Below are positions 1-8,023 of a DNA stretch of 60,948 bases, piece after piece. Position numbers and translations under genes: made by a program. This DNA is from Massilia niastensis DSM 21313 (GTDB lineage Bacteria; Pseudomonadota; Gammaproteobacteria; Burkholderiales; Burkholderiaceae_D): the NCBI RefSeq assembly GCF_000382345.1, contig NZ_KB908115.1, positions 1-60,948 of the forward strand. Reading direction: 5' to 3'. The notes under the pieces were generated by a model, which saw only the letters and a list, made by a program, of their open reading frames with translations, was not told the DNA's origin and ran no database searches. Within the stretch, counting starts at the first letter, position 1. Every line of letters begins with the position of its first letter.

Positions 1-223
1 ATGGTGAAAGTGTTCTGACGCATGTTTAACCCTTTTAGTAATCGTAAAAAATGTTGCCGAGGACATTTCCTCAGTTCACATTTCCAAGGTTAAAGCATGC
101 TGATCGGAAAAGGCGTAACCAATTGTAACAGACGGGCTTTCGCTGAAGATGATGAAAGATGCGTGAGAGATGCGTGCCGATGCAGCTTTGCCTCTAAAAA
201 GATGCTCAAAAACAAGGCAAAAT

Positions 224-352
224 GGCCCTCAAACTTGTGACTGGTGGAAAAAAGAATGGCCCGAATTTGTGACTTCTGGAAAAAAAATAGCCGGAAATCC
301 GTGAATTTCTGAAATATGCAGGCCGGAAATCCATGACTTACGGAAAATTTGA
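224..352. repeat. Four-copy degenerate tandem repeat, unit 31-34 bp
   Basis: Four consecutive units lie at 224-257, 258-288, 289-320 and 321-352. Each begins with GGCC or AGCC, continues with an AAAnnnGTGA-like core (an A replaces the second G in one copy), then a TTCTGGAAAA-like run and an A/T-rich end. The last two copies are the most alike (GCCGGAAATCC shared). The unit is not a multiple of three in every copy, and there are no spacers, so this is a decayed tandem duplication rather than a coding or CRISPR repeat. Function unknown. Confidence 0.7.
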
Positions 353-570
353 ATCGCAGCAAGAGCTACTGTCGGTCGATGCAGGATGGCTTTCTGTATG
401 GATAGAGCTGATGCAATATCATTACGAGCCAGGAAGGATTGCGGGCCGTAAATTAATTCGTCGGAGAAGCACAAAAACGCCAATCGACGACAAATGATAG
501 TACCTAGAGGAAAGAAAATCGTGGATATGGCGTCCTGATGTGGCAGGGCGCCTGCCAGGACAGCCCAATG

Positions 571-647
571 AAAAACACCCTGCAAGCTTGCGCCTGCAGG
601 GTGCTGGACCACCATCTCATCAAGGCCGGTCAACATCTACCGGCCTT
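571..647 (-). terminator. Rho-independent terminator of the 741-aa lipoprotein gene
   Basis: Two hairpins follow the leftward gene that ends at 668. The nearer (622-647) has a perfect 9-bp stem AAGGCCGGT/ACCGGCCTT. The farther (576-603) has a perfect 9-bp stem CACCCTGCA/TGCAGGGTG and, read on the minus strand, runs straight into TTTTT (571-575). The second is the canonical terminator. Confidence 0.75.
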
Positions 648-667
648 CTGACGATATCGGTCAATGA

Positions 668-2893
668 TTAGCGCGGAACGATCGCGAACTGCGGCGACGC
701 AGCGTAGTTCGGCTTGACGCTGCGCGCCATGAACACCTTCCACGCATTCGCACCCGCGGTGCCGCCAGCGTTGGCGGCATACGCCAGGGCCGGCTGCATG
801 TTCGACGGGTAGCCCGTCACATTGCTGGAGTAACCGGTCATTTCGCCAAGCTTCAGCTTCAGCGCGGTCGCCATCTGGGTGCCGCCGCACGGCATGGCCA
901 GCAGCTCGGCGGTATGGTTGGCCTTGTATACCTGGGCCATCGTCGCATACACCGCGCTGGTCTTCGAGTCGCGAATCTTCATCGAGTACTGCGCTCCGTC
1001 GACCCAGCAGGCGCCGCTGGCGGTCATGCGCTGGATCGGGAACTTCGATTTCCAGGCGAGCAGCGACTTGGCTTCCGCGAAGCCCAGCTCGGCGGCGTGG
1101 CCCACTGCCGAGGTGAAGAAGTCATCCTGCCACGGGCCCACGCCCAGGCCATCCTGGTAGACGATCGCATAGCCGTGCGCCAGGGCGCCCAGGGGATTGG
1201 CCGCCGTGTTGTTCGTGTAGTTCGTGTTGTACCAGTCGAGGTTGCTCTTCACGATACTCGCGAAGTGGCTCTTCAGGCGATCCTTGTCCGGCGTGATATA
1301 GGCCGCCTCGCTCAGCGTGCGCAGGCTCCATGCCTGGCCGCGCACCTGGTCCGACTGCACCAGGCCCTTGGCCTGCTTGCGGTAGCCCGGATTCGACGAG
1401 AACGCGCTGTACATGGCCCAGAACTGCAGCTCTTCCAGGTAGTAGTGGTCGCCGGTCACGAGGTAGGGGAAATACGCGAACGCCGGCTGGTGCGAGGTGT
1501 CATGGGTATTCGGGGTCTTGCAGACACCGCTTGCCGGGCACTTCGGGAACGCTTCGTACTTGCCGGTCGCCGGATTCCTGGTATCGGTCGACTGGCCCAG
1601 GATGGTCATGTACGGGTAGTCCATCAGGCTGATCGGCTGGCCGGTGTTGCGGTCACGGTAGTGCGAGGACCAGCTGCCTGCCAGGTCGGCGCTGCCCAGG
1701 GTCATCGCCTTGAGGCGCTTGTCCATGGTCAGCAGATAAGTTGCAGTCCAGCCAGGCATCAGGCCGAGATCGTTGCGTCCACCGGTGCCGGGCATGTAGG
1801 GAACCGCCAGGCCGGTATTCATCGGTGCGGTCTTGGCCGCGGTCCAGCGGGTTTGCCAGCTTGCCAGGTGCGATTCCGTGAACGCGATGGTCTGGTCGTA
1901 GTTCGGGACCGCCTGGGTGCCGATCAGGTATTTCGTGTTGTGCTTGACGTGGACGGCCGGTTCGGCGCCGCCGTACCAGAACAGCTTGCGCCAGCGGGCG
2001 TGGTGGTAGTGCTGCAGGCCGGCCTGGGTGTACACGGCCTTGCCGCCGACCAGCACTTGCGCATCGTAGGTCATGGTGCCCGGCGCCTCTTCGTACGCCC
2101 AGTTGTTCTCGACGGTGACGTCGACGCGGGCCTGCTTGGTGCGGTCGTACCAGCGGATCGCAAAGCGGGCCGCCAGGTGCGGATGGGCGACGCCTGCGCT
2201 GGTGGTCAGGGGAGCCGAGACATGCCATTCGTTGGCAACCGGGCCCGACAGCCATTTGGTGAATTTGCCGCTCTTCAGCAGCGCATCGGCGCTGGCCGTA
2301 TAGCGCACGCCGTTGATGGTCGCGTTCACGGAGGCAGTGAAGCCGCTGTTGATGGCGACGGAGGGGGACACTTCGGCGCCGGTGGCGGCGCTGCCCTGCA
2401 CCAGGCTCAGGGTCTGGGTCGCGCTCTTCAGCGAGGGCGCGATACCCGACACGACAGCGTGACGTACGGAACCATCCGGGTGCGTTGCCTTGATGTCGAG
2501 CTGGAGCGGCACAGTGCTGCCGTCGTCCAGGCGGCCGCTCAGGGTCGTGCCAGCCGGCAGGTGGCCGGCTGCGAACACCTGGCCAAAGGTGAACGGCACA
2601 TTGCTCTGGGCAACAGCCGGCGTGGTGTTTTCAAGGCGGATATCGGTAATCGTACTGGTCGAGACCACAGCTGGAGCGAGCGTCGTGGTCGGAGCCACCG
2701 TGCCCGGCGTCGTCGCCGGGGTGGTAGCGGCTGCCGCACGGCTGGAGTAAACCGAAGCCAGCAGACGGGTTCCATCGGTGGCGGTTTGCTGGCCGTCCAG
2801 AGGCGTGGAGCTGCCTCCGCAAGCAACCAGTGCCGCACCGCAGAAGGCGGCAGTAAGGGAGCGGAACAGGAGAGTGTGCATTGGGAGTTTCAT
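668..2893 (-). CDS. Large lipoprotein, possibly with a YetA/RGLX-like N-terminal RIFT barrel
   Basis: A 741-aa protein with a lipoprotein signal: a short hydrophobic stretch ending in the lipobox LVAC (Cys25), then a Ser/Thr/Ala-rich linker with PATTPGT-type repeats to about residue 75. The following domain (about 80-165) contains VPFTFGQVF and ATHPDGSVRHAVV. These recall the N-terminal RIFT-barrel domain of YetA/PcRGLX-type polysaccharide-acting proteins, but this is a weak resemblance from memory. The long C-terminal part is rich in aromatic residues (HYHHARWRK, YMTILGQ, SYFPYL-like stretches) and looks like a catalytic or sugar-binding alpha-helical domain. GAAGAGA lies a suitable distance upstream of the ATG. 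It stands alone with its own terminator, so a link to the polysaccharide locus is only by proximity. Confidence 0.7.
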   Translation of the reverse strand: MKLPMHTLLFRSLTAAFCGAALVACGGSSTPLDGQQTATDGTRLLASVYSSRAAAATTPATTPGTVAPTTTLAPAVVSTSTITDIRLENTTPAVAQSNVPFTFGQVFAAGHLPAGTTLSGRLDDGSTVPLQLDIKATHPDGSVRHAVVSGIAPSLKSATQTLSLVQGSAATGAEVSPSVAINSGFTASVNATINGVRYTASADALLKSGKFTKWLSGPVANEWHVSAPLTTSAGVAHPHLAARFAIRWYDRTKQARVDVTVENNWAYEEAPGTMTYDAQVLVGGKAVYTQAGLQHYHHARWRKLFWYGGAEPAVHVKHNTKYLIGTQAVPNYDQTIAFTESHLASWQTRWTAAKTAPMNTGLAVPYMPGTGGRNDLGLMPGWTATYLLTMDKRLKAMTLGSADLAGSWSSHYRDRNTGQPISLMDYPYMTILGQSTDTRNPATGKYEAFPKCPASGVCKTPNTHDTSHQPAFAYFPYLVTGDHYYLEELQFWAMYSAFSSNPGYRKQAKGLVQSDQVRGQAWSLRTLSEAAYITPDKDRLKSHFASIVKSNLDWYNTNYTNNTAANPLGALAHGYAIVYQDGLGVGPWQDDFFTSAVGHAAELGFAEAKSLLAWKSKFPIQRMTASGACWVDGAQYSMKIRDSKTSAVYATMAQVYKANHTAELLAMPCGGTQMATALKLKLGEMTGYSSNVTGYPSNMQPALAYAANAGGTAGANAWKVFMARSVKPNYAASPQFAIVPR

Positions 2894-3102
2894 AGTCTGG
2901 GTCTCTTCAGGAGTTGCCTTGAGTCAATTAGTGTCCTCAAAGGAACCTGAAGGTTACACAGATTTGTGAAAAATTCCCAGCGGAATTAAATTTCCTATGC
3001 GAATTTCGGCGAAATTTCCACACAAAGTTTCTCAGTTTTTAACGAATATTATTCACTTATAAACCGAGTTTCTTTTATTTTTGTATTTTTGGAATTCTTG
3101 TT

Positions 3103-3140
3103 AGAAAAAAAATAGCCGCCCAGAGGGCGGCTGCTTTTTT
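3103..3140 (-). terminator. Terminator of the diheme cytochrome c gene
   Basis: An 8-bp perfect stem AGCCGCCC/GGGCGGCT (3114-3121 and 3125-3132) has an AGA loop. It is flanked by A8 on the left, which is U8 on the minus strand, and by GCTTTTTT on the right, so it could terminate in both directions. It lies 22 bases past the stop of the leftward cytochrome gene. Confidence 0.88.
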
Positions 3141-3154
3141 GGGGATTTAACAAT

Positions 3155-4060
3155 CTATCGCAAGGCGCTTACCATGAAGTCAACCGCAGCCTTGATCTCG
3201 GCATCGGGGGCCGTCGAGCCGCCCTTGGGCGGCATGAAGCCCGTCTTGCCCTGGAAGCCCTTGAGCGCATGCTCATACAGCACGGCATTGCCCTGCTTGA
3301 CGCGATCGGCCCATGCGGTCTTGTCGCCCAGCTTCGGGGCGCCGGCGAGGCCGGAACCGTGGCAGGCAACGCATGCGCTGTTATATATAGTCTTGCCGGC
3401 GTCGGCCGACACGGCGGCCGCCGCAGGAGCGGCAGCCACGGTGGCGGCAGGAGCGGCAAGCGCGGCGGCGACAGGCGCTGCTGCGGCAGTCGGCGTTGCC
3501 GCGGCCGCGGCTGCCGGGGTGGCGGCGGCAGCAGAGGCGGCAGCAGCGGGGGCGGGCGCGGCCGGTTCCTTGAAGCTCGCGCCGCTCTTGTTCGACATGA
3601 AGACGACTGCGCGCGCCACTTCGACATCGTCCAGGTCGGGGTTGCCGCCCTTGGCCGGCATGGCGCGGATGCCTTCGATCGCGTGCTTGATCAGCGTATC
3701 GTAGCCCTGGGCCAGGCGTGCACCCCAGGCGCCGTTGTCGCCGGTCTTGGGCGCGCCGGCCGCGCCGCTGTCGTGGCAGGCGGCGCAGACCGCCGCGTAC
3801 ACGGCATTCCCGGCCTGCAGTACTTTCGGGGCATTGGCATCGACCAGGGTGAAACCTTCTTCGGCGACCGGACGCACCCGGGCGGCGACGGCTTCGGCGT
3901 TCTGGCTGTCGGTCCCCGCACCCACGAGCGGCTCGTTGGTCACGTAAGAGACAAGCAGGATGATGCCGATGACGATGACAAGGAAGAAGCCCGTCACGGC
4001 GGCGACCAACTGCTTCGGCGTCCGGATCATCGATTGGTGTTCGTTATGTGCGTCGCTCAT
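3155..4060 (-). CDS. Membrane-anchored diheme c-type cytochrome (cytochrome c5 family)
   Basis: A 301-aa protein with one N-terminal membrane helix (about residues 18-40, no cleavage site), then two cytochrome c domains each with one CXXCH haem site: CAACH at 92-96 and CVACH at 230-234. Likely axial methionines lie in RAMPAKGG and GFMPPKGG, which fits class I cytochromes of the c5 type. The domains are joined by a linker of about 55 residues (165-219) made almost only of Ala, Pro and Thr. The predicted role is periplasmic electron transfer while tethered to the inner membrane. It has its own terminator and lies next to tRNA-Arg. The haem domains are certain; the electron partner is unknown. 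Confidence 0.9.
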   Translation of the reverse strand: MSDAHNEHQSMIRTPKQLVAAVTGFFLVIVIGIILLVSYVTNEPLVGAGTDSQNAEAVAARVRPVAEEGFTLVDANAPKVLQAGNAVYAAVCAACHDSGAAGAPKTGDNGAWGARLAQGYDTLIKHAIEGIRAMPAKGGNPDLDDVEVARAVVFMSNKSGASFKEPAAPAPAAAASAAAATPAAAAAATPTAAAAPVAAALAAPAATVAAAPAAAAVSADAGKTIYNSACVACHGSGLAGAPKLGDKTAWADRVKQGNAVLYEHALKGFQGKTGFMPPKGGSTAPDAEIKAAVDFMVSALR

Positions 4061-4257
4061 GATTTCCTTAATTCAATTAAAAAAACCTGCCACCTCCAGC
4101 GCTTGCCTGATTTTCATGCCTTATTGCAAACGCCGCCAAACGGCCGATTATAGTCTCAAAGCTGCCTTGCTGTAACGAAAATCCGGATGCAACACGGCAG
4201 TGGCCATGGACGCGCGGGCGGAAAGACTGTATCCTTCGGACACTCGTCTTTCCTTAT

Positions 4258-4333
4258 GCGGCTGTAGCTCAGTGGATAGAGTATTGGCCTCCGAAGCCAA
4301 GGGTCGTGGGTTCGATCCCCGCCAGCCGCGCCA
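4258..4333 (+). tRNA. tRNA-Arg, anticodon CCG
   Basis: A 76-base cloverleaf. The acceptor stem GCGGCTG pairs with CAGCCGC, followed by discriminator G and an encoded CCA. The D arm has GCTC..GTGG.., the anticodon stem TTGGC/GCCAA encloses the loop CTCCGAA (anticodon CCG), and the T arm contains GGTTCGATCC. A GC hairpin (CCCTGCA/TGCAGGG, 4364-4383) follows 30 bases downstream and may end the transcript. The truncated ATPase and wecB relic immediately downstream suggest that this tRNA has served as an insertion point. Confidence 0.97.
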
Positions 4334-4648
4334 TCAATTCAAGCACCTACCTCAGGTATCGATCCCTGCACTAGCATGCAGGGTTACGCTTGGGTTACTT
4401 TCTGCACAAATCCCCTCTTCAAAGACAAGCTAGTCAAGTTCTTGACTGTTGATCTCGCACGCCCTAACGAGAGGCTTCCAGCGGTGGACCTATGCCAGGT
4501 GTAATGAGCCCAGGCAAGGCATCTTCGGCTCCAACGAATTGTTCTACAATCCAAAACGCCGGGGCGCAGCTTCAGAAATGTAATGCCGCCGATGACGAAA
4601 GCGAGTTTTTTGAACAGCTCTCGAGTGTCCAAAGCTTTAGCGATTCAT

Positions 4649-5710
4649 ATGACAACACCCTCACTTCCATCCTGCGAGTCCCTCACCGTCGAGTTCAAGA
4701 GCGACCGCAAGCGCTTTCCGGATAACGACTTGGTGGAAGCGATAACGTGCCTCGCCAACGCGGAGGGTGGCGAGTTATGGCTGGGCGTGGAGGACGACGG
4801 AACGCCGACAGGCCTGCATGCTGAACACCTGAAATTGGCTGGGTTAGCCGGGTTAGTGGCGGCGCGCACGTCGCCTTCGCTGGCTGTCACGGTCATGCCG
4901 ATTGCGTTAGCCGGCGTGACCGTGGCGCGCATCGTTGTCCCCAAGGCGCAGGGCGAAGTTGCGACTAGTGGCGGCGTGTATTTGCGCCGACGCTTGAGGG
5001 CCGATGGCCAGCCGGAATGCGTGGCGATGTTGCAACACCACCGTGCCAGCCACGCTACCAGCTTCGGTTTGATGGATGCTTCCGCCCGAGTGGTGGCTGG
5101 AGCCAAGCTGACTGACCTGGACCCTTTAGAGCGCGAGCGTTTGCGCCAAAGCGTGCAGCAATACGGTGGTGACCGCGTGCTGCTGGAACTGGACGACGAG
5201 GCGCTCGATGGCGCACTGGGTCTTACCGCGCGTCAGCCAGATGGTACCCGGGCGCCCACGCTGACGGGCCTTCTGCTGGTCGGACGTGAACCAGCACTCC
5301 GAGAACTGGTATCCACGCATGAATTCGCGTTTCAGGTGCTTGCGCGCGAGGCGGTGACATTCAACGAATTCCGTCATTTCCCTTTGCTTAAGGCTCTAGA
5401 CTGGCTGGAGACGAATTTTCGCCCTTATAACCCTGAACGTGAAATCCAGGTAGGGTTGTTTCGCGTACCTGTGCCCAAGGTGGACATGGGAGCTTTTCGA
5501 GAGGCGGTGGCCAATGCGCTGGTACACCGTGACTACCATCGGCTAGGCGCAGTGCATGTGAGGCTGGCCGATGATGGGCTTACGATCAGCAATCCCGGCG
5601 GCTTGGTTGACGGCGTGACGTTGGCAAACCTGCTGACCACGGAGCCACGCCCGCGGAACCGAACGTTGGCTGACGCGATGAAGCGCATTGGCTTTCAGGT
5701 GAATCAATAA
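4649..5710 (+). pseudogene. C-terminally truncated AlbA_2/Schlafen-type ATP-binding regulator
   Basis: The frame encodes about 353 aa from an ATG at 4649 (an in-frame ATG at 4583 would add 22 unremarkable residues). The N-terminus has the AlbA_2/Schlafen signature: EFKSD near the start, then NAEGGELWLGVEDDG. The second half is a GHKL-type ATPase domain with VANALVHRDYH (the N box) and DDGLTISNPGG, followed by PRNRTLADAMKRIGF. In this family the next residues are an E..G.G.DR-type loop and a further 50-150 residues, often with a winged helix. Here a stop follows IGFQVNQ, so the protein is cut short and probably inactive. Base composition is less GC-rich than the EPS genes, and it sits just after tRNA-Arg, so it looks like island debris. 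Confidence 0.7.
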
Positions 5711-5940
5711 CTTAGCGGTAGCCTGAGGAAGTTGATGGACTTGGAAATTGGATCAAGTCGAAAGGCCGCTCATCCCGATCGTTTGAGCGCCATGAATGAG
5801 TTTTGTCTGACTCTGAATACTGCCATCTAAGCAGCCATGCTGCGAGCGTATGCAGTCTTCCTTCGATGGCCGCCGGCATACATGCCCGGAATGTCTGATT
5901 TGCGTGCCCTGCGTTATCCCCGCCAGAGGCATTCAAAAAA

Positions 5941-6198
5941 TTCTTAAGGCTGGGCCGGGTTTACGAATCCCTCCTGGTTGCCCCGTACCGGCGCGAAAAC
6001 TTCGGCGACGACTTCCGCCATATCTGCGACGTGCTGGTGCTGCTGGCGCGGCGCGCGGACCTGCAGCTCTTCTATCCGGTGCCTCGCAACCCGAACGTGC
6101 AGAAATCGGTGGTCGAGCGCCTGGGCAGCCGCCATGTCCACTCGGTCAGGCCGCTGGACTACCTGGGCTTCGTGCGCCTGATGCAGGACGCGCATAGT
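5941..6198 (+). pseudogene. wecB: Relic of UDP-GlcNAc 2-epimerase (WecB), both ends missing
   Basis: One frame through this stretch reads LVAPYRRENFGDDFRHIC, then LFYPVPRNPNV, then VRPLDYLGFVRLMQDAH. These match in order the conserved middle of WecB (typically VTAHRRENFG, YPVHLNPNV, PLDYxxFVxLM). The N-terminal roughly 200 residues and the C-terminal UDP-binding portion (TDSGGxQEE) are absent, so this is an internal fragment. Just after it another frame (6210-6281) ends in a stop and could be a second unrelated relic. It lies directly upstream of intact tviB/tviC-type genes, whose pathway also uses UDP-GlcNAc, so a longer sugar cluster was probably trimmed here. Confidence 0.8.
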
Positions 6199-6494
6199 GC
6201 GCCGCCCATGACAACGAGCTGTTCTCGGTCGACTCGCTGGCCGACGACCATGAAGCCGCAGTGCACCCGTGCCGCCCCTGAGTCAGCAGCTATTGCGACC
6301 TCGCGCACGATTGATTTTAAAACAAGCTTGTTTCTCAGAAAGTGCTAATATGGCATCACGTTATCGATGAGCCTGGAGGTACTCCATAGCCAGCGGTAAT
6401 GGGTACAGTCAGGCGGCGGTTTTGCCGTGTAGCTCGCTATTTTGCTGAGTCGCACAAGTTGCTGGAAATCAGTCACATACGCGCAACGCGACAG

Positions 6495-6510
6495 TGACAC
6501 GAGGGTTGCT
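6495..6510 (+). promoter_or_regulatory. Near-consensus sigma-54 element upstream of tviB
   Basis: TGACAC-GAGGG-TTGCT matches the -24/-12 consensus TGGCAC-N5-TTGCW at every position but one. The mismatch is the second G of the -24 GG, which is nearly invariant, so activity is doubtful. It lies about 145 bases before the tviB start. Confidence 0.3.
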
Positions 6511-6574
6511 TTCGTAAGAAAATAGTAACAATTTTCCTCTATTGTTGTTACTCTTCGACAAAGCGCTATTCAGG

Positions 6575-6604
6575 TTGAGCACGGCAGAGCCTCCATGCTA
6601 TATT
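6575..6604 (+). promoter_or_regulatory. Sigma-70-like promoter of tviB
   Basis: TTGAGC, an 18-base spacer and TATATT would start transcription near 6611, about 40 bases before the tviB ATG. The inverted repeat AGTAACAA-N13-TTGTTACT (6524-6552) lies just upstream and could be an activator or repressor site. Confidence 0.45.
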
Positions 6605-6652
6605 GATTATTAGCATAATTGCAAAATTCAATTCTTTAACGGAATCCGATAA

Positions 6653-7942
6653 ATGAAAGCAGATGAGGTCGTCGCAGTAGTAGGACTGGGATATGTCGGC
6701 TTGCCGCTGGCAGTTGAATTCGGCAAAAAAGTGCGGACAATCGGCTTCGACCTGTCGTCCGCAAAGATCGAGAACTACAAGAAGTTCGTCGACCCCACCG
6801 GCGAGGTGTCGACCGAGCAGCTGCAGGCCTCGCGCCATCTCGAAGTCACCACCGATCCCGCGGCGCTGGCCCAGGCCGACTACATCGTGGTTGCCGTCCC
6901 GACCCCGGTCGACATCGCTCACAACCCTGATTTCACCCCGCTCGTCGGCGCCAGCAAATCGGTCGGCGCCCACATGAAGCGCGGCGCCATCGTGATCTAC
7001 GAATCCACCGTCTATCCGGGCGCGACCGAGGAGGTCTGCATCCCGATCCTGGAGAAGCAGTCGGGCCTGAAGTGGAAGGAAGACTTCCACGTCGGCTTCT
7101 CGCCGGAGCGCATCAACCCGGGCGACAAGGAACACACCCTCACCACGATCCTGAAGGTCGTCTCCGGCGACGACGAGGTCTCGCTCGAACGCATCGCCCA
7201 GTTGTATGAATCGGTGGTGACCGCCGGCGTGCACCGCGCCTCCAGCATCAAGGTGGCGGAAGCGGCCAAGGTGATCGAGAACACCCAGCGCGACCTGAAC
7301 ATCGCCCTGATGAACGAACTGGCGATCATCTTCGACAAGATCGGCATCGACACCCTCGAGGTCCTGAAAGCCGCCGGCACCAAGTGGAACTTCCTGCCGT
7401 TCCGCCCGGGCCTGGTGGGCGGCCACTGCATCGGCGTCGACCCGTACTACCTGACCCACAAGGCCGAGATGATCGGCTACCACCCGCAGGTGATCCTGGC
7501 GGGCCGCCGCATCAACGACGGCATGGCCAAGTTCGTGGCCGAGAAAACCGTCAAGTCGATGATCTCCTCGGGCTTCCACGTCAAGGGCTCGAAGGTCAAC
7601 GTGATCGGCCTGACGTTCAAGGAAAACTGCCCCGACCTGCGCAACTCGAAGGTCGCGGACATCGTGCACGAACTGGCCAGCTATGGCGTCGACGTGCATG
7701 TCTACGATCCGGTCGCCGACGGCGAGGAAGCCCAGCACGAGTACGGCATCACGCTCGAAAGCTGGGACAGCCTGCCGAAGGCCGACGCCGTGATCGTCGC
7801 AGTGCCGCACAAGGAAGTGCTGGCGCTGTCGCTGACCGACTTCCAGAGCAAGCTCAATGAAGGCGGCTGCTTCATCGACGTCAAGGCGCAATTCGATCCA
7901 AAGGCATTGCACGAAGCCGGATACTGCGTCTGGCGCCTGTAG
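6653..7942 (+). CDS. tviB: UDP-N-acetylhexosamine 6-dehydrogenase (TviB/WbpO type)
   Basis: A 429-aa UDP-glucose/GDP-mannose dehydrogenase family protein. It shows the NAD-binding Rossmann motif GLGYVGLP (from residue 11), ESTVYPGATEE, the central-domain ENTQRDLNIALMNE and the catalytic loop GGHCIGVDPYYL with Cys259. Length and motif wording match TviB/WbpO, which oxidise C6 of UDP-GlcNAc or UDP-GalNAc to the uronic acid with 2 NAD+, rather than UDP-glucose dehydrogenase. The tviC-like epimerase follows 81 bases later, so together they would supply UDP-GalNAcA/UDP-GlcNAcA for the exopolysaccharide. It is the first gene of the rightward EPS arm and has its own promoter region. Exact substrate is inferred. 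Confidence 0.92.
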   Translation: MKADEVVAVVGLGYVGLPLAVEFGKKVRTIGFDLSSAKIENYKKFVDPTGEVSTEQLQASRHLEVTTDPAALAQADYIVVAVPTPVDIAHNPDFTPLVGASKSVGAHMKRGAIVIYESTVYPGATEEVCIPILEKQSGLKWKEDFHVGFSPERINPGDKEHTLTTILKVVSGDDEVSLERIAQLYESVVTAGVHRASSIKVAEAAKVIENTQRDLNIALMNELAIIFDKIGIDTLEVLKAAGTKWNFLPFRPGLVGGHCIGVDPYYLTHKAEMIGYHPQVILAGRRINDGMAKFVAEKTVKSMISSGFHVKGSKVNVIGLTFKENCPDLRNSKVADIVHELASYGVDVHVYDPVADGEEAQHEYGITLESWDSLPKADAVIVAVPHKEVLALSLTDFQSKLNEGGCFIDVKAQFDPKALHEAGYCVWRL

Positions 7943-8023
7943 CCGTCGTACAGCCGGCCGGCCTCCGTCAAGGCGGCCGCCGCACCGGCTTTGTCGTTTG
8001 CGTTATTCAGAAAGTGTCAGAAC

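Larger units (their letters stand above)
1..667. other. AT-rich intergenic region at left edge
   Basis: I see no convincing gene in these bases. Short open frames exist on the minus strand, but they translate the tandem repeat at 224-352 and AT-rich sequence and have no ribosome binding site or recognisable domain. The stretch is clearly AT-richer than the neighbouring genes. It holds the repeat block and, near its right end, hairpins serving the leftward gene that ends at 668. A short perfect inverted repeat (TGGCAGG / CCTGCCA, 541-557) lies just beyond the terminator. Confidence 0.6.
6199..6652. other. Non-coding leader region of the nucleotide-sugar genes
   Basis: No gene is supported. 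AT content rises towards the right. The region holds a near-consensus sigma-54 element (6495-6510), an inverted repeat AGTAACAA/TTGTTACT (6524-6531 and 6545-6552) and a sigma-70-like promoter (6575-6604). A TGCAAAATT sequence (6620-6628) equals one half of the operator seen at 19697 and 25241. Confidence 0.55.

Noticed and set aside
224..352. Possible CRISPR array
   Set aside because: The units are directly adjacent with no spacers, vary in length and sequence, and no cas gene is present in the window.
914..2950. Long open frame (678 codons) on the plus strand opposite the lipoprotein gene
   Set aside because: It is the complement of a GC-rich coding frame. Its translation is rich in Arg, Gly and Ala with no domain, whereas the minus strand has a signal peptide and ordinary protein composition.
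3425..3590. Simple-sequence GCC/GCG run as a regulatory repeat
   Set aside because: It encodes the Ala/Pro linker between the two haem domains of the cytochrome, which explains it fully.
4258..6652. Intact genomic island with direct att repeats
   Set aside because: I found no repeat of the tRNA-Arg 3' end downstream and no integrase. Only debris is seen, so I record pseudogenes, not an island.
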